This document shows, in pieces, positions 46,494-59,025 of a DNA stretch of 64,000 nt. The number at the start of each line of letters is the position of its first letter. Positions within the stretch are counted from its first letter, which is position 1. Origin of the DNA: Pagrus major (lineage: Eukaryota > Chordata > Actinopteri > Spariformes > Sparidae); NCBI RefSeq assembly GCF_040436345.1, contig NC_133225.1:22672040-22736039 (forward strand). The letters run 5' to 3'. A program made the position numbers and the translations under genes. Below the pieces are notes generated by a model. That model did no database searches and was not told the DNA's origin. It worked only from the letters and a program-made list of their open reading frames with translations.

Positions 46494-49400
46494 CTGGACA
46501 GAGAGAGACGTTAGTATCAACATGATGACTCACCCAAATTCAACTTCATTGATGCACTTATTTTAACAACATGTTGCTGAAGTCAGTTTTCCATTTCCAT
46601 CAACACAATGCTCTTGAACCAAGTCTCATGCAACTGCAATTGTTCGTTTGTGGTCTTAGACTCACCTTCATGGACAGTAACGCCGGCCCCCCTGCGAGCC
46701 ACATTCATGGGGGCTACCAGGGTCCAGGTGTTGTTCTCAGGGTTGTAGCGTTCCACAGTGTTTAGGCAGTTCCACGACTCCGCCCCTCCAATCACGTACA
46801 TGAAGCCATCCAACTCACACACTGCTGCCTGGTGCCTCCCTGAAAACAAATTTGCTTAATGAATACGACTTTCTAATTTCCCCTTGGGTGGCAAATATCA
46901 AGTCCACGAGCTCCTCTGATAAAATGTTATCCTACATTTGGTCTCATTCTTAGAACATAATGTTCTCTCTGTTTTAATGATCCAATTTCCCAGAGGGAAT
47001 AATTAAAGTTTACATGAAAGACATACTGGTTAGCTCTCTGAAGAAGCTTAAGGTTAGATCATGTTATCTGTATCAAGGTAAATATTCTGAGTGTATGTGG
47101 GACTGTGTGGACACGTACTGATGTTAAGAGAGGCACAGTTGGACCAGGTTTTGTTCACAGGGTCAAAAGCATCACAGTTCTTAAGGCCCTTCTGCCCGCA
47201 GGGGTCCGACCCTCCCACAACGTAGAGTTTGTCGTTCAGTGAGCAGACACCTTTAGATTGAGAGAAAAGGAATGAACGACAGAAAGCAAACTAGCCTGAA
47301 CAGAGAGGCTATTTTATTGAAATGTTTTCCTGGAAATTAAATAATCAGTTAATAAATCCTAGCAGGAGGGACTGACCTGCATTGCAGCGGTTTGTCCTCA
47401 GTTCTGGCACTTGAGCCCATTCATCAGCATGTGGATCGTACCTCTCCCCGCAGCTCAGCTCATCAGAATGTCCATTTGAACCTCCAATCACGTACAGCTG
47501 ACCCTGCAAGAGATGTAAATGGACAAGTCATTAGATGATGATGATGATTCATCAGCCTGACACACTTGGTGATATGTTCTTCAAACCTACTGAACAGAAT
47601 TGAGAAACCCAACTATTTGGACAGAGAATGGGTTAAGTGTGGAAGTATTTGCACAAGACAAGTGAAACCTGTTCAAACACTGGATATGATTCAAAATGTC
47701 ACTTTATTGTAGAGTCAATAAATCAGAGATAAAGACGAATAATAAACTGTACCATGAGAACAGCCATCTGGAAACGAGCCCTTGGAGTCCGCATAGGAGC
47801 GATGAAGGTCCAGCGGTCCTCTTTGGGGTCGTAACACTCTACAGTCCTCAGACACTCCTCTCTGTTGTAGCCTCCTGCAGGAAAATAAAGATTCATCAAG
47901 GTTACAGAGGAGCTCTGGGGTCCTACTTTTTCCTTTACATCATCATGTTAAGCAAAAAGTATTGAAGACACTGATGCTCAGATTATATATCTATGGTCAG
48001 CAGAGTTAGATTATGCCAAATGAGCTGTATAGAGCAATTTTATGTTTTAAATGATTTAAACAAGTCTCCATCTACTTCAGTTGTTTAAGAGAATGCTGCA
48101 ATGCAGTTTTGTTGTGAAGTTTCAATATGTTTGTAGACTACAAAACCTGACTTTCTATCCACATGGGGGTGAGCAGATCATGACTGAAATTAATGATTTT
48201 TGGGTGAACTGTTCCTTTAACACTGGTTACTCTTATTTTCTAACCTGCTGCGATGAGTCTGCCGTTTAGAGCAGCGGTGCCCAGGCCACAGCGAGCATAA
48301 TGCATGGGTGAGAGCGGTTGCTCCTCCAGCTCCTCAGGCTGGGCCTCGAAGCTGAGGCTCTTCATCAGGCAGGGGGTGGCAGAGGGGGAGGTCTGAGGGC
48401 TGCTGCGACCGTGCAAGAAGATCACACACAACACACTGTCCAGCACAGCCAGACACAGGTAGGTGTTGTCTAGGGGTAAGATTGAAGATTGTTAGAAACA
48501 CTTGAGGGAAAAATGTTTTCAGATTAAAATCAGAAGTCTCTGATGCCATCTCCTTTCAAGAAAGATCATGAGACTAAAGAAAAAAGTATTTCTGATTGTA
48601 CTGTAAAAAAACCAAAAAAAAAAAAAACACATGTAGCTCATATACACACTTACTTGTGGTCTTCTCAGAGGCAATGTACTTCCACTCTCTCCTGGCGGTC
48701 TGTTTCGGGGCATTTGCTGCTTGGTTGGAGGGCGACAGGCTTCCTGAGGAGCTGCAGCTCATCTGTCTCTGGGTGCTCTCCCGAACGGGTTTCTTCTGCA
48801 AGAGCACATCGCAGCTACAGAAGCCAAGCTTGCACCACAGGCCCACCAGTGGCCAACACCAGCTAATCATTCCCCAAACTACACTGTGATCCGACTGGTC
48901 TAATGTAGGTGTGACACAATGACATCTCACGCCATCTGAAGCCAAAAGCACAGCACTGCAAACTACAGTCTCAAACCACGCTGCAATCAGATCTAACGGC
49001 ACACAGTTGAGCCACAACCCAAAGATAGGGTAAAAAGCTGAGACTACTATCACTGCCCACACTCAGCAGGTTGAGATTAGCTTAAAAATCTAAATATAGT
49101 TTTAATATATGCTCAACAGCATAGCCAGGCAGGCGTCATAGCTCAGTTCTTGCCGATCTATTGGCATCCGTTTTTACATTCTGGCTAAATTTTGGTATTT
49201 AATGAGCCATTTCTACTTCTAGCCAGGCGCAGGCTGTGTAGTATTTTTATGCATGGCCAGGCACACGCTGTACAATAAAGCTACACGCTGCCAAGCAAAA
49301 TGTGGTAGAGACTTCATTACAGTGAAGCCGGCACAAGCTGTTGAGTACCTGCACAAACTGAAGGTGGTCCTCCTCGCCACCAAACACCTCATTGTGCGCC

Positions 49401-52400
49401 TCAATCAGCAGCCCTCCATCCACCAGCTTATGGTCAGGTGAGTAGTACAGCGTTTGCACCTGAAAGACAAACAGGAACAACATACCCATGTGGCTGTCTC
49501 CATGGCAACACACTGAGAGGGAGGGGGGAGGGAGGAGGAGGGGAGCAGTGCTGTGAAGAGGAAGATGGGGGAAGGGATGAAGGCCCGGCTCTTCAATCGC
49601 TTGCAAGGAAAGCTCCCTTTAAAAAAAAGACACACACACGATGCTGCCACTGCATAGAGTGGGTTTAGTGTTTGAGCTCAAGAAGGTATCTGAGCATGGC
49701 TCTTCTTAATTTGCATCTAAAAAAAAGAGGGAGCTGGTGAAGAATGAGAGGCTGCATCTGGAAAGATCTTCAGTGAAGAACGAAGAGGAAGCTTTCCTCT
49801 TTCCACCTCTGTGGCTTTAAAATGGATCCTCTAACTGAAGAGTTGGTCATTGTGATGGTGGCCATAACAGGCTGTCAAATCCAGATGACTTCGGGAAGTA
49901 GTGCTGTACCAAGCTAACTGTAATCATTACCCAATAATAGATTAAATCCAAGAGGAAAATAAAGCAAAACCATTCATTTCACCATCCATTTCACCTGGAG
50001 GGTTATAAATTAATTTTAAAGTCCAGTGAAATAATATTTATACCGAGCAAGTCACCGTGCTTATGTGCATCTGTTTTCCGTCCAATGCCTAGTGGTTTCT
50101 TGACTGTGGTGGTGGATATATAGGCCTGTATGAGAATGTTATGTGCAGTAAAGGGGCATTCAATTAGATGTATTTATTACTAAAGGTTTGTGAGCAATGT
50201 GTTCTAATAAATGCAGAAATGGGATGCATCTGTATATGTGGCATGGACAGATGGGAGCACAGTGTTGCTTGGCTGCAAAGAGAGGCTGCTGAGAGGCAGT
50301 AGTGCTCCTCTCCTCCCTCTATTTTCTCTGACTCATTACCCTGGTGGCTCAGTCCTGGCTCCTCAGTCTGGTCTCCTGCTGCTGCTAATAAACCTACAGG
50401 AGAGATAAATCAACGGGGAGGATTGCCTGTTAGTGCTGGAGCAACAAACACGCACCTGTTCAGATAGTAAAGTGGCACTGAGACAGTAGAATCAAGGGTC
50501 AGGCCTTTGAGAACCTGTGTTTTTGTGTTTCAGTGGAGAAGAGGACTGTAATACTCAGATTGGGTTGCATGTAAACCAACCACATACCCAAAAGAGAACA
50601 GTGAAAACAAAACAAGAGCAAACAGCAGCTCTTTTTGGCTCACCTCTAATTTGTAGTATGGTTCAGGGGTACAGAGTTTCTTACTGCAAAAACCTCAACA
50701 AATCAGAGGATAAAGAAAACAACAATCCTGACAGAGCAGCATGACAGTGGCATGCCATTTCTATTTCAGCCCCCTTAATGACTTCTTAATGTCAAAAACA
50801 GGAGGGGTCAGAGGGAGGGGGAAGGTCAGCCTGAGAGTTGAGACTGCACACCACGGTACTGACCTCCTCCATAAGTCGTTCTAGTTGGTCTCCATTCTCC
50901 CAAAGGCTGCGCTGCACCCAGTTGAGCACCTTTGAGTAGAGCTTGCCATTGCTGGGCAGGGTCAGGTTGTCTTCTAGCATTACTTCTAACTGTAAACACA
51001 CAAAGGAGAATGAAACGGGAGTGAGATTTACACACAGTAGGAATAAAGTGACTGCTTAACTGAAGAAATTAATACCATGTCATTTATCTCACACTGGAAA
51101 ACTTGATCTTACTGACTGATAATTAATTTACCTGGTAATTATATGATTCATTGCCTGTATAACTGCTTTTTTTTGCCAGAGTGACAGGATTCACTTTAGG
51201 ATCATATCAAGTTTCTCTGGAACCACACACGCCGCCTATAAACCAGTAGCCCCTGGTGCAAAGTTTCCATGTTTGGATTAATCACTGGGTAAAATGTATT
51301 TTATGTGTCCCAACAAACAATTTATAGGTTCATATTGCTTTTCTACATTTATGTCTCATCTTTCAGCAAATTCTTAAACAACCTTTGTTGCTCGTTATTG
51401 TGCCTCAAGTAGGACAGCAGCAATTAGCTAATGGGCCAGATTGCTGTCAGTGATCAATATTTCTCATAATGATCAATACAGGTCAAGTTTGTGGTTCACT
51501 CACTTAATCACTCAGAAGCCTCAAGGTATTAAATTTAAAAAGCAAGTTTTGTATTTAATAGATAACATATTTCATTGTCACATTAAAAAGGTTACCGATT
51601 TAATTTCTGAACAATCAGCTAATTATTTAAGCAATACACCCAGTTAATGTATAAAATCTAATGTCCCAAATCAGCAAAGCATAATGGAGACCAGCATGCA
51701 TGTTAGCATTCCAGCCAACTGTGACTTCCTTTTATTTATCTGACCTGCACAACCTCAAACAGAGTTACCTTATAAAGTTACACGTGCCGTCCTAATTTGA
51801 ACAAAGACACCCACCTATGCTAGGCCTTACTATTGCATACGTTCTAAGTCCCCTGCCCTTAATACATTCTCAGCCAGATTTAGCAGTAGGAAACTCTTTA
51901 AAAGGCACACCTTCATACTCTAAGTATTGTTAATCCCATGTCAAAGTAACAAAGGTAAAAATACAAAGCTAAATCCAGCTTAATGCTGTACCTTGAGACG
52001 GGGAAGTTTGAGAAAGTCCTCCTGTTCAGAAACTTCCAGTAAATGGTCCTGGATGAAGGCGTCCACCTTGGCCAAAACTCTAGCATCTCCCATAGAGCTA
52101 GCAAAGTTACGAAAAGAGATGGCGTTCTGGGAATCCATTTTAGACAGCAGGTAGTCACCACAAATCTGTGAAGTAAGCAGGATATGTTTAAGTTGATAAA
52201 AAGTCAAGTTATTTGAAACCTGTGAAATTCATGTGTGGCCACAATTGCAGCATTAGGGAATAAAGTGTGATCAGAAAGCAGATGAGTAACACATACCTGT
52301 TTGACTCGCTCCATCTTGAACCTTTTGGCTGCAGAGTAAACTTCCTTGACCAATTCCTTGTCTGCCTTTAGCCTGTGTTACACACACACACACACACACA

Positions 52401-53308
52401 CACGACAAAAAAAGTGGTTGTCAATCATTTAAAAGCTGAGAATTTTACTGTGATAAGATCAGAGGCAAAAGGTCAAAGGCACTACTAACTGGGCAGTATA
52501 GGCATAGTTGAGCAAGATCTCTACAGCCTCTGGGTCCAAGTCCTCAAAGGTGACATGCGAGACTCCATGAGGCTCATTGTCACTGTTAAAGATCTCAAAC
52601 AGGTAGGGACTGCAGCAAGCCAGAACAGCACGGTGTGCCATCAGCTCATGGCCACACACCTAAACAAATAAAGAGAAAGAAGACAACAATTAGAATGTGC
52701 ATAAGTTTGTTTAAAGGAAACCTATACAAAACGTACACCTGTGTTGTGAACTGCAACAAAAAATATAATTTTTGTGTGTCAACATTAAAAGGAAACGAAA
52801 GAAATAAATCCCAGATATTGATTGAGAGAATATTTATAATAAGATAGCAACAAGATCGATAGTTATAATAAAATAGATTGCCTAGTGCCTCGATTCCTGA
52901 TCGGCAGCTCAAGTCTCTTGGAGGTCTCTATTATACAAATGGTGGGAACATGTTCTCACACTTGAGATATGAGAACAACGGAATCATAACAGGAAACACT
53001 GAAGTAAATACTCAAATCTTTTCTCTAAAAGTTTGGACCTAGTGAACTGTTTTGACATCTTGTGCATTTCAAACTGTTGGTATCTTCAACAAGAGTGTTT
53101 GTCATTTTATCCCCTATAGTGCAAAAAAGTTAAAAAAGAGAAGTGTGCAAGTGCAATGACCTATGTGTGAGAGCATGCGTATTTGCATTAATCATACCTG
53201 CAGTCTAACATCGCAGAACTGACCACTCTTTCTCAGAGCATTCATTTTGGCCACGGTGGAATCCAGGAAACTCTCATCCTCAAAGATCAAGTAACCGTTT
53301 GGAATCAT
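46231..53308 (-). CDS. ivns1abp: IVNS1ABP, BTB-BACK-kelch protein, complete (13 coding exons, 650 aa)
   Basis: IVNS1ABP (NS1-BP) is a BTB-kelch protein that binds actin and acts as a cullin-3 adaptor and RNA-processing partner in the nucleus; it was named for binding an influenza protein but is a host gene. The 13 exons join in frame from ATG at 53308 to TGA at 46231, giving 650 residues (human 642). BTB is about 20-130 ([20 protein letters not shown]), BACK about 134-240, a Ser-rich linker about 257-350, and six kelch repeats with double glycines at 379, 426, 474, 523, 570 and 617, spaced 47-49 residues. The opening [20 protein letters not shown] and the stretch [12 protein letters not shown] are near-identical to the human protein. 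Kelch repeats keep the Y/W signature ([11 protein letters not shown]). It faces swt1 tail to tail, as in tetrapods. Confidence 0.98.
46666..46839 (-). CDS. ivns1abp: ivns1abp exon 14
   Basis: Acceptor gttttcag, donor GAAG-gtgagt. Encodes residues 506-564 with kelch repeat 4 ([20 protein letters not shown]). Confidence 0.96.
47119..47250 (-). CDS. ivns1abp: ivns1abp exon 13
   Basis: Acceptor atctaaag, donor CATCA-gtacgt. Encodes residues 462-506 with kelch repeat 3 ([19 protein letters not shown]). Confidence 0.95.
47377..47503 (-). CDS. ivns1abp: ivns1abp exon 12
   Basis: Acceptor ctcttgcag, donor GCAG-gtcagt. Encodes residues 420-462 with kelch repeat 2 ([18 protein letters not shown]). 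Confidence 0.95.
47753..47874 (-). CDS. ivns1abp: ivns1abp exon 11
   Basis: Acceptor ttcctgcag, donor CTCATG-gtacag. Encodes residues 379-419, including [14 protein letters not shown] and [14 protein letters not shown]. Confidence 0.95.
48030..48222. mobile_element. fold-back element, family A, partial copy in ivns1abp intron 10
   Basis: The right end TTTTTGGGTGAACTGTTCCTTTAAC is the family A terminus (compare 40350-40374), preceded by CTACTTCAGTTGTTTAAG and CCACATGGGGGTGAGCAGATCATGA-type words. It stops about 20 bp before the exon 10 donor. Confidence 0.65.
48245..48469 (-). CDS. ivns1abp: ivns1abp exon 10
   Basis: Acceptor tacccctag, donor GCAG-gttaga. Encodes residues 304-379: [19 protein letters not shown], a Ser/Pro stretch, and the lead into kelch repeat 1. 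Confidence 0.95.
48654..48795 (-). CDS. ivns1abp: ivns1abp exon 9
   Basis: Acceptor ctcttgcag, donor CACAA-gtaagt. Encodes residues 257-304, the Ser-rich linker ending in [11 protein letters not shown]. Confidence 0.93.
49349..49459 (-). CDS. ivns1abp: ivns1abp exon 8
   Basis: Acceptor tctttcag, donor GTGCAG-gtactc. Encodes residues 220-256 ([18 protein letters not shown] ... HLQFVQ). Confidence 0.95.
50864..50989 (-). CDS. ivns1abp: ivns1abp exon 7
   Basis: Acceptor tgtttacag, donor GAGGAG-gtcagt. Encodes residues 178-219, the end of the BACK domain ([18 protein letters not shown]). Confidence 0.96.
51992..52165 (-). CDS. ivns1abp: ivns1abp exon 6
   Basis: Acceptor cttcacag, donor CTCAAG-gtacag. 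Encodes residues 120-177 of the BACK domain ([20 protein letters not shown]). Confidence 0.96.
52297..52372 (-). CDS. ivns1abp: ivns1abp exon 5
   Basis: Acceptor taacacag, donor AAACAG-gtatgt. Encodes residues 94-119 ([20 protein letters not shown]). A short CA tract lies just outside the acceptor (52380-52402). Confidence 0.93.
52490..52659 (-). CDS. ivns1abp: ivns1abp exon 4
   Basis: Acceptor tttgtttag, donor GCCCA-gttagt. Encodes residues 38-94, the BTB core ([19 protein letters not shown]). Confidence 0.96.
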
Positions 53309-53330
53309 CTTGGTAATTTTGGTGGTATGC
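53198..53330 (-). CDS. ivns1abp: ivns1abp exon 3, start codon exon (coding 53198-53308)
   Basis: Acceptor cctctgcag, donor CTGCAG-gtatga. Encodes residues 1-37. The ATG has A at -3 and gives the conserved [11 protein letters not shown] opening, which fixes the start. Confidence 0.96.
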
Positions 53331-53526
53331 CTGCAGAGGAAAAGCAAAAAATTAATTTTTGTTCAATAAATTAATAATACTCTGCATGCTTGTCTTCTAC
53401 ACTCTGTCCAACATTGTAATAGCTGGCTGGCTTTATTAATTGATGACCAGAGAGAGGATTAGGATTAGGTGCCTGTAATGTGCATTGTACTTTATAATCT
53501 GTCCTGTGTATTAGTCATGGCCTTAC

Positions 53527-53823
53527 CTAATAAGAAGAATTTAAATCCAGGGTAGTACCACTGCTGAGAGTAGAACAGGAACCAAAGGTAGGCAATAGGC
53601 AAAGCAGACCGAGATCACAGCGAAGCCCAAGTCTTGCTTCAACCAAGGAGAGGGATGGGAAGATGTTAGAAGAAATGCCAGTTGACTAAACAGGCGTGAG
53701 CAGAAGGGAGAGGGGGAGCAGCCGCACGGACAAACTATCAGGCTTGAAGCGACTGTAATCAAGTCCTCGGGATCCCGTTGGCTATAGACTTGTACTTATT
53801 CTCTGTTGGTCATACATTATAAC
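53527..53823 (-). other. ivns1abp: ivns1abp non-coding 5' UTR exon 2
   Basis: 297 bp between acceptor ctcttccag and donor TTAG-gtaagg, placed 196 bp upstream of the start-codon exon. It has only two ATGs, both near its 5' end and each opening a very short frame (53782-53817, 11 codons; 53796-53813, 5 codons). No frame continues into the protein. Confidence 0.65.
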
Positions 53824-56800
53824 CTGGAAGAGAAAGAAAAGGGAAAAACAAAGGACATGAGTTTTGTTATATGTATAAAATGAATTAAAGTCAACAGCTC
53901 ATTTTCAAATTGATGCTGCCTGTTCTTGGCAGCCATGCAATGCTAGCACGAGTCAGCTCCACGTGGTAAGTCAAGGCAACCTTGCGCATGAGGTGGCAGT
54001 TGAGTACACTGCCCTCCCTCTTTCTCTTCCACTCTCTCAGTATCCTTTTCACAAGCCATTTTCCAAACCTGCAGGAGCGCTCACAATGTTCCCATATTCC
54101 CCACATGTATACAAAATTCAAGAGTAGACAATCTGATTCAGGGCACATCGGTCGCTTCATCTGATTAGGTTTTCCTCATCGAATTCTGGAAGAAAACTGG
54201 AATTCAGCATTTTATCCCAATATTCTGTAGTTAAGCTCATGCCTTGGATACTCTCTTATAAACACCCTCCATCTCTCACTTCAAATCACCACACATGCTG
54301 CTAAGTTCCACCAGTCCAAACAAGACTGTATAATCCATCTCTTGCCTTCAGCTCTGTCTCCTCTCTCTGAAGCAAGGCCACTCCAACTCTAACTTATGTG
54401 ACAAGCCCCTTTGGCTGGCTCCTCCCTATAGGGAACCTTCCATTGAAGCACTGACCTATAAGGAAAACGCAGGTGGGAACAACTTGTGACAGTGTTTCCA
54501 CAGCCAGTCACAGTTGGTGAGATACAGTGATGGGTCATGTTTCTCAGCGAATCTGTGTGACCACACTATGTATGCTGGTTGGCTAGCATAGGTATTCCAA
54601 ATACCATGTAACCCTGGCCCACACTTGCATGCCGCATCCAATGGATATCATATCCCATATCTTTCTGTCTCAAGATATTTTATTCTGCTCGGTAAGTGTT
54701 TGAAATTCACTAGCCGTAAAGCCTCAGGCAGCACAAACGGAGCAAAAAAACAAACAAAAAAAACATACAAATCTCACATGTACCAATGAGATTTTCATGA
54801 CAAAAATCAACACAATTGACGTAGTATTTTAATGCCCAACCACCTTACCACAAAGCCAGCTGCAGTCTGAAGCTCAGTAATAAATGACACTGCAATTCAG
54901 ACAGTTTTATCACCATCCCATATGGGGAGAGAGGACAAGACAGACGACAGCAGCTGCCCCATATTCTGAAATTGTATCCACACTCCATGTGACAAGGCTT
55001 TCCTGGGTAGCCCAGCTTTGTGCGAGTGTTCGTATCCAATTCACATGCGATCTAACTCATTAGAAAAAGCTGTGATTTACTCAACTGCTGCGCATATAAT
55101 GTTCCTGTGACTCTAGCTGCTGCCAGCAGCATATTTCAGGAGCAGCATGTGAATCATTGTGCAAGAATTTTTGTAAGTAAAAACCTCTAGTTTGTGTGGA
55201 GAAGTCACAACATTAGCACTAGTGAATGATGAAGCCTTGTAACAGGTAACTCCTTGTCAGGTACACAGTCAAAGTATAAATCCAAGACTTGATATTAAGA
55301 GTAGCCTTCAACGAAACTTATCTGTAATAGTTTCAGGTCTGGTTACACTACGCACAATCCACAGTTAGACTTCAGGCGAGAGCGTTATCTGCTAGAATGA
55401 AACAGACAATGTAAAACACAGCCAGGCTGACATCAGAGCAGACAAACTGCCCTTTGTACACTGCTGAAATAATAGCAGTCTTCTCCGCAGTCAGATGGTT
55501 TGGGGGAAAGGTATACAAGCACATTCTTGCAAACCCAAGGCCATGTGTGAAGGGCACTGAGACATTTTTTTTCAGCTGTAAAATTTGTTTTGTGCAGTAT
55601 GACGTCAGTGCACTCTGAATTCATGAAAGTTATTTTCTGTTAAATTAAGACTGCCTTGAGCTATGCCTTTTAGGTAAATAATTCCTTTAATAAAAGTAAT
55701 AACATGCGTGTCAAAGTGCCAAACAGCTGGTTGAACAAGTAAATCACAATGTCATTTAGGTGCCACCATGTTACTCTTCCCGATTTAACAATATGCAATA
55801 TAATGTCTTGTATACAGTCATCTGAAAATGCCATCGATCCAATGTTTTAAACACCCACACGGCACAAATTCAAGCGTGTACTTAGCCGGAGCAACAAAAC
55901 AACCAAATACTCAATTCCACTGACCTACTAAACTCAAAACAACACTGCAGAGTGTGAATTTAATAATTGTAAGTCAAGTATTAGAAGGACAAAAAGGAGG
56001 AATTATGTTGAGATCGGATTACTTAGCCTCTTACTCAACTGCCCCCCGCCCCCCTCCCGGCAACACTTACAGAGCATGATGCAAACGAAAAATAAGAGTA
56101 TAAAAAATGTACAAGTAGAGGATGATGGATACAACAGTCTGAAGAAGGAATGAAGGAACTATAAAAAATTAATTGCTTTGCTCTGAAAAAGTACCTTGCA
56201 CCACTCGAAAACAGTCACTGCATCAGTCGAGTTTTGTTTGAGAGGGTTTTAACTCAAAACAAGCTAATAATGTTCAGCATGAAAGTTAAACCACACTGAA
56301 CATACAGACATGCTGTGGTCCAATTCAATTTGGGGTTTGGGAAATATGTGTGAAAGGCAAATGTGTAAAACTACCAAGACTGCTGGGAAATGTGCCAGAG
56401 ATTTTATGGGGAAAGCACGAGCACCGTGGAACATGCTAGAATATAGTCTTTCTGTATTGCACAAAGCAGCATTTACAGCAAGGCTGGCATTGAAAATTAT
56501 AATTCACACTTTCTGCGTGTGGATGGAGGGAACACTGACCTAGTTTTGAGTCGTTATACAACATCTGGCAGAAGACTCCTTGTGAAGGCTCAAAAGCTCA
56601 ACTCCTCCACATGGTTGGGTCCACCACACTCACCGTTGCCTTGCTCCCCTCTCATTGCTCACTTAAACCAACACTCTCTCAGGCAAGCCACACCCTCTGT
56701 TCGCTAGACAATTCTTTAATACAGAGGTGTTGCCTTAATCACAGCTGTGATAAAATAATAATCTCCTGGTTATGGATCAGGTTAGTGACCAGCACGCATA

Positions 56801-58650
56801 CAGGAATTTGTGTATGGACCAAAAAGCCAGGCAGACTTGGTGAGCTGTGGTTACATGGGCTTGAAAACCAGGAAACAAAGGACAGAGAACAAAAGCACAA
56901 AAGAGAAAGAGTCAGATTGTGCACAACTTTGTCACAGAGGGTAGCTCTGAATGTATTGTCTCTCTCCATTTTTCCATCCGATTAGTCAGGCACAAAAGTG
57001 CAGATCTGACACTGAACATTCAATGCTTGTTAGACACCCCTCCAGTGGTGAAAACGAGGCATTGCAGGATATTTCACCCAGTTTTTCTGTGTGGAAAATT
57101 ACCACTTAAATTTAAAACACATCTTGTACAAAGGAATCCTATAAGGAGGTAACAATAAAAAAATAAGCTGGCAGTTAACATTGTATTGGTTGTGTGTCTA
57201 TAAAAACAAAATATATATATATATATATATATAGTAAAAATCATAGATTTGATCAAAGCAGTACCAGACTTGAGATACTATAGCACTTAAAATAGATTCT
57301 ACAGAACTGATAAAAATGAGGAAGCCCTCAAATGTGTTCTGAGAAATCAGAAAACCCCCGGACTCAAAAACTAGAGCTCATTTCGATACCACTCAAGGAA
57401 GTAAAAATGAGAATATGTCTGAGGGTGGCCACTCAGACAATATGAATGTTTTATTAATCACCTACTGTATAAGCCTTAAAGCAATTATATATATTCCCAA
57501 TTCTAACAACCATTGTGGGAATTTTCCACGTGGTTGCCGGCTACAGAACCGGATTAGACGCACAGCAGATCACATACTACAATGACATAAGGCAACTGAA
57601 GCACTTTAGGAAATCTGAAACGTTAAGAATCGGCTAGACAATTTCCTTTTACTAGAGAATCGATACAGTACAGCCAATAATGCTCAGTGTCGACAGCAAC
57701 AGTGACGCGTCAATATTATGTCGAGAGTGGTCACAGCCCATAAAATCTGACACAGTATGGCACTATATGGAGGGTGAGTAGAGGACAGAGTGTACCCATG
57801 CTAGGTTTAACACTCTGCCATCCCCCCAAGTGGGCAAGTCTTCCGATTGGTCACCCAATAGCTATCTTATGTTTGTCTATTCGCTGCAAAGCAATGTCAT
57901 TAATCTGCCGGCCTCCTCCTCCAGTAGAAAGGCTAATGTATCGGGGCCATGATGCTTGGCGAAGAGCCAGAAGTCATATAGCTAGTCTGGACATAGAACC
58001 TGCCACCAGAAACTGGGTCAGGAACGAGAGCCTCCGAAGAATCTGATTAACTCGACTTTTACATGGATTAAACACGCAGACAATAGACATAATTTAGCCT
58101 GGAAGGGAGTTAGACATCCAGGAGGAGTGAAGCAGCTAGCAATCTCCAGAGAGATGAAGAGCTCAGGCACGCTCGGAAGCTAGAGCATGTTAGCCTTCTA
58201 ACTAGGCAACCTGCTGCTTAGCTGGGATGGGGAGCCATGAGACAGCCACGCCGGCTTAGCTTGTGAATTGAACCGGACCATGTCGAACACATTCGGTCAT
58301 TTGCCTGTGTCCGGGACCAACACTGGAACTAGCTCAACTATTCTGTTAGCTGGAAATACGAGCTAGCTTAAATATCCGCATCGTTAGTAAACGCTAACGT
58401 TAGCTGCATAGTGAAAGTGGCGGTTTGTGTGACGCTGTCCGCGCCCGTTACAAGAGGCTCTTCCAGCCGTTTCCACCCACAGCAAAGACAACAGCCCACA
58501 TTATTATTCATTCTGAGCGGAAAATAAAAAATAATATAAAACACACTAGTATTCACTGTCACCAATGACAGATTTAACGGTTTCCCCTGAGACACGTTAC
58601 TTGACAAAGACGTCAAAAAAAAGGCACAGCGAAAGAGAAAAAAATCTTAC
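53824..58650. other. ivns1abp: ivns1abp 5' UTR intron 1
   Basis: 4.8 kb with no exon recognised. A short AT run lies at 57208-57232. The last part (58100-58410, next to exon 1) is less AT-rich and has many GCTAGC/GTTAGC words. Confidence 0.6.
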
Positions 58651-58860
58651 CTGAGGCGTTTGACAGCAAACGATATTAGACATATTTAATGCGAATTCAA
58701 AGTTGTTTGGTTCGGCTTAGAAGAAAGACGCAACGCGACTACATGCACGGCTTGTGGGGCTGGCGGTAGCTGGGTGTTCGCTCTCTGTCGGAGAAGCACG
58801 TCCACACTCGCTCAGGTCTGGACTCGCTCTGACGGAATGGCCGGCTGCTGACGGGCGAAC
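58651..58860 (-). other. ivns1abp: ivns1abp first exon (non-coding, 5' end approximate)
   Basis: Ends at a strong donor, CCTCAG-gtaagatt. The GC-rich stretch 58740-58870 on the minus strand is the likely transcription start area; the exact cap site cannot be read from sequence. Confidence 0.55.
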
Positions 58861-58935
58861 GGCGCGCGCGCAGCCGAAAAAAAAACCTGAGCGACTGCCA
58901 CGCCACGTGTGACGTAATCGGTGGTGGGCGGTCCT
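58861..58935 (-). promoter_or_regulatory. ivns1abp: ivns1abp core promoter with abutting E-box and CRE-like site
   Basis: CACGTG (58904-58909) is directly followed by TGACGTAA (58910-58917), an ATF/CREB-type element. A GGTGGGCGG GC-box-like word lies at 58922-58932 and alternating GCGCGC at 58861-58871. No TATA box. Confidence 0.5.
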
Positions 58936-58967
58936 TCAACGCCTACTCCCTCTGAGAGTGATGAAAT

Positions 58968-58974
<7 letters not shown>

Positions 58975-59025
<51 letters not shown>

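Noticed and set aside
53541..53762. 73-codon minus-strand frame in the ivns1abp 5' UTR exon
   Set aside because: It starts with TTG, not ATG, and stops before the exon end, so it cannot extend the protein.
58739..58939. 66-codon minus-strand frame covering the ivns1abp first exon
   Set aside because: It crosses the promoter motifs, stops before the exon 1 donor and cannot be joined to the BTB start; GC-rich chance frame.
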